The notes below the pieces were generated by a model. It did no database searches and had not been told where the DNA came from. It saw nothing but the letters and a program-made list of their open reading frames with translations. From contig NZ_RSCL01000011.1 in the NCBI RefSeq assembly GCF_003991905.1, positions 254,984 through 318,983 of the forward strand: a stretch of DNA of 64,000 nucleotides, written 5' to 3'. Positions 59,860-64,000 of this stretch are shown in pieces. Numbering within the stretch: the first letter of the stretch is position 1; the number at the start of each line of letters is the position of its first letter. The stretch is from Dulcicalothrix desertica PCC 7102 (GTDB lineage Bacteria; Cyanobacteriota; Cyanobacteriia; Cyanobacteriales; Nostocaceae). Position numbers and translations under genes: made by a program.

Positions 59860-59943
59860 CTTTCCTTGCGACTTTGCGACTTTGCGTCCTTTGCGGTTCG
59901 TTAAAAAATAAACCGCTAAGAACGCTAAGAACGCAAAGGAGAG
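59860..59943. repeat. CTTTGCGTCCTTTGCGGTT hairpin repeat
   Basis: CTTTGCGACTTTGCGTCC and TTTGCGGTTCG (59871-59900) against AACCGCTAAGAACGCTAAG and AACGCAAAGGA (59911-59940): an imperfect inverted repeat with internal tandem units. The same units are inserted in the barrel gene at 48338-48369. Confidence 0.75.
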
Positions 59944-60015
59944 GAATGTAAGAATAATGAAAAGATGTGTATACACCGTAGCTTATTAAGGGGGTTGGGG
60001 GATAAAACCCATAAT

Positions 60016-61074
60016 TTAGGATGGGAATTGTTCGATTATTCCACCACCTAGAACTTTTTCACCGTTGTACCAAACTGCTGCTTGTCCTGGTGTAATACTA
60101 AATTGAGGTTCGTCGAACACGATTTTCGCGCGCGCTCCTTCTAATGGTATTACTGTAACAGGTACAGGCGCCGAGCGGTATCTGACTTGAACTTCTGCAC
60201 GAATGGGGGTAGATGGTTCTGCTATTGATACCCAGTTGACTCGATGTATTGTACATTCGGGTTTTGTGGCTTTGGTTCTATCACCAACAACAACGCGGTT
60301 ATTAATTGCGTCTATAGAAATAACATACAGTGGTTCGGCGGCAGCTATACCTAAACCTTTACGTTGTCCAATGGTGTAGTGGTGTGTCCCGTCGTGTTTG
60401 CCGAGTATTTTACCGTCGATGTCTACTATATCTCCTTCTTTTGGCGCCAGATATTTATCTAGGAATGCACGCATTGAACCGTTGCTTTCGACTAAGCATA
60501 AATCTTGACTTTCGGGTTTGTCGGCAGTTTCAAGTTCGTGTTCTGCGGCAATACGACGAGTATCGGTTTTTTGTAGTTCTCCTAATGGGAAAATAACCGA
60601 TGCGAGAATATCTTGCTCTAGGTCATAGAGAAAATACGTTTGGTCTTTGTTTCTATCTAACGCACGCAGAAGTTCGTGGCGCCCGGTATCTGGGTTAAAA
60701 TTGATACGCGCATAATGCCCAGTAGATATTTTATCGCAGTCTAAATTTTCTTTTGCATAATGAAGCATCGGGCCAAACTTCACACTTTTGTTGCACTGCG
60801 AACAAGGTAACGGAGTAATACCCGCACTGTAACCAGTCACCAAGTAATCAACAATATACGTTTGAAAAACATCACGAATATCCACAACGTGATGGGGAAC
60901 CCCTAGCTGTTCACATATTTTTGCCGCGTCAAGCATTCCCTCAGAGCAACATTGACCTTTCCCCTTCATTAGCCAAAGGGTAAGACCAATCACATCATAG
61001 CCCTGATTGTGTAAAAGTGCGGCGGCAGTCGAACTGTCAACGCCGCCAGAAAGACCAACGACGACTTTTTTCAT
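60016..61074 (-). CDS. mnmA: tRNA-specific 2-thiouridylase MnmA
   Basis: 352 residues from ATG 61074 ([15 protein letters not shown]), the P-loop start usual for MnmA; an open extension to 61185 (or an ATG at 61101) is less likely. PP-loop SGGVDSS, catalytic Cys in [11 protein letters not shown] (persulfide-linked) and in DLCLVE (second active-site Cys), [10 protein letters not shown] and GQRKGLGI motifs. It makes 2-thiouridine at U34 of tRNA-Lys, Glu and Gln with an IscS-type sulfur source. Divergent from the SPOR-like gene. Confidence 0.95.
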   Translation of the reverse strand: MKKVVVGLSGGVDSSTAAALLHNQGYDVIGLTLWLMKGKGQCCSEGMLDAAKICEQLGVPHHVVDIRDVFQTYIVDYLVTGYSAGITPLPCSQCNKSVKFGPMLHYAKENLDCDKISTGHYARINFNPDTGRHELLRALDRNKDQTYFLYDLEQDILASVIFPLGELQKTDTRRIAAEHELETADKPESQDLCLVESNGSMRAFLDKYLAPKEGDIVDIDGKILGKHDGTHHYTIGQRKGLGIAAAEPLYVISIDAINNRVVVGDRTKATKPECTIHRVNWVSIAEPSTPIRAEVQVRYRSAPVPVTVIPLEGARAKIVFDEPQFSITPGQAAVWYNGEKVLGGGIIEQFPS

Positions 61075-61195
61075 TTTCTGTAAATTAGCTATGGCTACCA
61101 TTTCTAAATTAACACTAATGGCGAGAGAAAGGCAAAAAATAAGCCAATCAGAAATATATTTGCTACAACAGATACCAACCAACAATCAAAAGCTT

Positions 61196-62023
61196 ATGTT
61201 AAGTGCATTGCTACGTCAATTTCAGCCAGCATTAAGTTTACAACTAATGGTGTTCTCTGGGCTGCTGTTATCCATACCAGTAAAAGCAGAACATCCAAGT
61301 AACTTATTATTAACGCAGTTACCAATGCCTCAAAATCAGCCGTTGCCACCACTGCCAATTAACCAAGACCCTTATACTGTAGCTCCTGTCAACAACGGAA
61401 CTGGGCAAGTTTTTGAATTTCAAGCCCCACCGCAAAATCCTCAGTACCAACAGGCGCCCATGCCGCAATACAATCAAACATACGAGCGTTATTCGGTTGT
61501 AGTTGACACAAATGGGTATAGTGGACAATTGTTACAACAAGTAAAACAAGTAGAACCATCAGCTTACATCCGTAATATTAACGGACGTTCGGTAATACAA
61601 GCAGGAGTTTTTACCCGACAGCAAAACGCAGTGCTAAGAATACAACAGCTATTAGCCACTGGTATAAACTTTTATAACGTTAAATTATTCAACGCAACAA
61701 ATTGGCAAGAAATAGCAATCACACCTGATGGAGGTGGTATGGGTGGTACTATAGGCAACTATCCAAATGACGTTAACCAAAATAACTCCAGCTACTATTA
61801 CGTTGCCATTCCCACTCGTCCCGAAGACTTAACTCAAATCGAACAAACAGTATGGCGCAGCTTAGGACAATATGCAAATAATATTGGAGTTCAGCGTCGT
61901 AACCAACCGCGCGGCGCCCATATAGCAGTAGGACCCTTTACCCAACGTGGTCAAGCAGAACAATGGAACGCAGCATTAAAAAATGCCGGATTAGGAAACG
62001 CAAGAGTTTATTACGGGCGATAA
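61196..62023 (+). CDS. secreted SPOR-like domain protein
   Basis: 275 residues from ATG 61196; signal peptide MLSALLRQFQPALSLQLM ... SIPVKAEH. Earlier in-frame starts (61091, 61118) would overlap the 5' end of mnmA and were not chosen, but cannot be excluded. The mature region begins with a Pro/Gln/Asn-rich stretch (about 45-110). Two SPOR-like (peptidoglycan-binding) units follow, about 130-190 (YSVVVDTNGYSGQLLQQVKQ, SVIQAGVFTRQQNAVLRIQQ) and about 215-275 (YYVAIPTRPEDLTQIEQTVW, HIAVGPFTQRGQAEQWNAAL). It probably binds denuded septal peptidoglycan in cell division. Confidence 0.7.
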   Translation: MLSALLRQFQPALSLQLMVFSGLLLSIPVKAEHPSNLLLTQLPMPQNQPLPPLPINQDPYTVAPVNNGTGQVFEFQAPPQNPQYQQAPMPQYNQTYERYSVVVDTNGYSGQLLQQVKQVEPSAYIRNINGRSVIQAGVFTRQQNAVLRIQQLLATGINFYNVKLFNATNWQEIAITPDGGGMGGTIGNYPNDVNQNNSSYYYVAIPTRPEDLTQIEQTVWRSLGQYANNIGVQRRNQPRGAHIAVGPFTQRGQAEQWNAALKNAGLGNARVYYGR

Positions 62024-62088
62024 TGTAGGGGCGGGTTAACCCATAATTTAAACTAATATTACCATCTCCAAAACCCGCCCCCTTTCAC

Positions 62089-63636
62089 ATGCAAAGACAA
62101 CAATACATATCCCAAACAATAGTAACAGCAGCACAAATGCGTGAAATCGAAGCGCGCATATTCGCAGCAGGAATGCCAGTACCAGCATTAATGGAAAAAG
62201 TCGCAGGACTCATCACCCATAAAATTAACCAAATCATAAAAAACAAACATAATCAAATAGGCATCCTAGTAGGTTCCGGTCACAACGGAGGAGACGCCCT
62301 AGTAGTAGCGCGCGAACTATTTCTACAAGGTCATAAAATAACCATATACAGCCCCTTTGAAAAGCTCAAAGAACTAACCTCACAGCACCAACAATACGTC
62401 CAAAGCTTAGGAATAAACATATCTAACTCCATCAACACCCTACAAAACTCTGATTACTTAATAGATGGTCTATTTGGTTTTGGCTTAGAGCGTAACCTAA
62501 CAGAACCCATCGCATCAGCTATCAACACCATAAACGAATGGTCAAAACCTACCATTAGTATAGACATCCCATCTGGACTACACACAGACACTGGAGAAGT
62601 ACTAGGAACAGCAATACGCGCCACACACACACTGTGTCTAGGATTATGGAAACTAGGATTATTACAAGACCGAGCATTAGAATATATAGGAACTTCCGAA
62701 CTAATAGACTTCGACATACCGCGCGCGGACATAGAAGCCGTACTATCTGATACTAAAATTCATCGCATAACTAAACATACAGCCCTTTCCGCACTACCCC
62801 TACCCCGCCCCGCAGTCACACACAAGTATAAAGAAGGACATTTACTATTAATCTGTGGCTCACAAAGGTACGCAGGAGGAGCAATATTAACAGGGTTAGG
62901 CGCCCGTGCCAGTGGTGTAGGAATGTTATCAATAGCAGTGCCAGAATACTTAAAACCATTATTAGTAGCCCAACTACCCGAAGCATTAATTATCGGGTGT
63001 CCAGAAACAGAAACAGGCACCATAGCTCAATTAAAACTACCAGCCAACACACGCTTAGACTCATTTAGCACCATCGCCATAGGTCCTGGTATCACCACCG
63101 AAGCGGCGCCAATAGTCGAGCAAGTCCTAGAAAATACTGACCCATTAGTAATAGATGCCGATGGTTTAAACATATTAGCAACAATGGGAGCGGTAAAAAC
63201 ACTACAAAAAAGAAAGGCGCCTACAGTACTAACACCCCACACCGGAGAATTCAAACGCTTATTCCCCGACATACCCGACGCACAAAACAATAGAATAGAA
63301 GCAGTCCAAACAGCTGCGAAACAAAGTGGCGCCATCATCTTATTAAAAGGTGCCCGTACAGCCATCGCCAACCCACAAGGCAACATCTGGATAAACCCCG
63401 ACAGTACACCAGCACTAGCACGTGGTGGTAGCGGTGACGTATTAACAGGACTACTAGCAGGACTACTAGCACAAGGAATAAATAAATCAACACCCATCGA
63501 GCAAACAGTCGCCACAGCAGCATGGTGGCACGCTCAAGCAGGAATAATAGGCGCCGAAGAACGTACCGAACTAGGAGTAGACGCACACACCCTCACCCAC
63601 TACCTGCCGCTCGTAATAAGCACTTCAGTGCTTTAA
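62089..63636 (+). CDS. bifunctional NAD(P)H-hydrate epimerase / ADP-dependent dehydratase
   Basis: 515 residues. N-terminal YjeF_N epimerase (about 1-220): VLVGSGHNGGDALVVAREL-type motif (GSGHNGGDALV), IDGLFGFGLER, SIDIPSGLHTDTG. C-terminal dehydratase (about 230-515): LLICGSQRYAGGAILTG, AIGPGI, LVIDADGLN, VLTPHTGEFKRLF, ILLKGARTAI, ALARGGSGDVLTGLLAGLL. It repairs damaged NADH/NADPH hydrates. Fused NnrD/NnrE is usual in bacteria. The 3' end overlaps the next minus-strand gene by 4 bases. Confidence 0.93.
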   Translation: MQRQQYISQTIVTAAQMREIEARIFAAGMPVPALMEKVAGLITHKINQIIKNKHNQIGILVGSGHNGGDALVVARELFLQGHKITIYSPFEKLKELTSQHQQYVQSLGINISNSINTLQNSDYLIDGLFGFGLERNLTEPIASAINTINEWSKPTISIDIPSGLHTDTGEVLGTAIRATHTLCLGLWKLGLLQDRALEYIGTSELIDFDIPRADIEAVLSDTKIHRITKHTALSALPLPRPAVTHKYKEGHLLLICGSQRYAGGAILTGLGARASGVGMLSIAVPEYLKPLLVAQLPEALIIGCPETETGTIAQLKLPANTRLDSFSTIAIGPGITTEAAPIVEQVLENTDPLVIDADGLNILATMGAVKTLQKRKAPTVLTPHTGEFKRLFPDIPDAQNNRIEAVQTAAKQSGAIILLKGARTAIANPQGNIWINPDSTPALARGGSGDVLTGLLAGLLAQGINKSTPIEQTVATAAWWHAQAGIIGAEERTELGVDAHTLTHYLPLVISTSVL

Positions 63637-64000
63637 ACAAGTAAAAAACTACATAACTCCTGTTGTTTCTCTTTTACACTTTGAATATGTCGAATAGTAA
63701 CCGCAATTGGATTAATACCATATAAAATCAGTAATATCATCCAACAAATTAATTTGATGCTGCTGAAAATAGTTGTTCGAGTTAACCATTCGTGAATTGC
63801 AATGCGAGCTTCATCTAAAAACCCGTCATATTCTTGTTTATTTAACGACTCATGAAAAACACCAGCCTTAATTCCATGAATACCGCTTACCATATACTTT
63901 CCCATTTGAATACGTTTTAGCTGCGCTACTTCAAGGTGGCATAAATCGTGATAATGAATACAAACGTTCCGGATTCTAATATGTTCGTTTTGAATTTTAA
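63633..64000 (-). CDS. membrane-associated protein, 5' end beyond window
   Basis: Open from the window edge (about 122 codons) to the stop at 63633-63635; an internal ATG at 63905 (MGKYMVSGIHG) is probably not the start since the frame continues coding-like upstream (CIHYHDLCHLEVAQLKRI). A hydrophobic segment lies near the end (SSIKLICWMILLILYGINPIAV) and the rest is soluble and charged. Family not recognised. It overlaps the nnrD/E stop codon tail to tail. Confidence 0.55.
   Translation of the reverse strand, partial: KIQNEHIRIRNVCIHYHDLCHLEVAQLKRIQMGKYMVSGIHGIKAGVFHESLNKQEYDGFLDEARIAIHEWLTRTTIFSSIKLICWMILLILYGINPIAVTIRHIQSVKEKQQELCSFLLV

Overview
The window looks like chromosomal DNA of a filamentous, probably heterocyst-forming cyanobacterium of the Nostocales (Calothrix/Rivularia/Scytonema-type relatives). 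The evidence is AT-rich DNA with many palindromic intergenic repeats, CYP110-type P450s, DUF1822, DUF928, CHASE2-CHAT and TPR-CHAT proteins, a ScyD/ScyE-like propeller, and housekeeping genes (ssb, mnmA, nnrD/E fusion, tRNA-Cys). No rRNA is present, so genus cannot be fixed. The palindrome GGCGCC occurs about 100 times by hand count against about 3 expected by composition, while the usual cyanobacterial HIP1 octamer GCGATCGC was not seen.

Layout. 1-7.1 kb: two WD40 propeller genes (one cut by the window edge, one AAA-like ATPase with 14 WD40 repeats), a possible double-glycine leader peptide, a secreted cyanovirin-N homologue and two unknown small genes. 7.1-13.6 kb: a P450, a 1067-residue HEAT-repeat protein, then a decayed zone with an SH3 gene broken by a stop codon, a WD40 fragment and several MITE-like elements. 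13.8-29.7 kb: the main accessory block, with a sigma-70-like factor, DUF1822 protein, CHAT-CHASE2 membrane protein, TPS-type exoprotein, a broken GMC oxidoreductase, CHAT-NACHT protein, TPR-CHAT protein and DUF928 protein. Three caspase-like CHAT proteins with different sensory modules sit within 13 kb. 29.9-33.6 kb: a graveyard (frameshifted metalloprotease-like gene, acyl-CoA ligase and AraC fragments, nested MITEs) around a second P450.

33.6-41.5 kb: a ScyD/ScyE-like propeller fused to an alpha/beta hydrolase, a Tat-type GMC oxidoreductase, tRNA-Cys, a small conserved gene, a GT1 glycosyltransferase and an FkbM methyltransferase gene with one in-frame stop. 41.8-53.2 kb: a five-gene minus-strand cluster of secreted DUF11/SdrD-type proteins with one large outer-membrane barrel, probably a surface structure. 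53.9-64 kb: housekeeping and small accessory genes (ssb, a sugar-ABC ATPase, HEAT lipoprotein, glutathionyl-hydroquinone reductase, hicAB, mnmA, SPOR-like protein, nnrD/E, and a partial membrane protein).

The parts most worth following are the CHAT cluster (a candidate protease-signalling or cell-death module), the DUF11/barrel surface operon, the GGCGCC excess, and the recurring interruption of small genes by single in-frame TAA/TAG codons.
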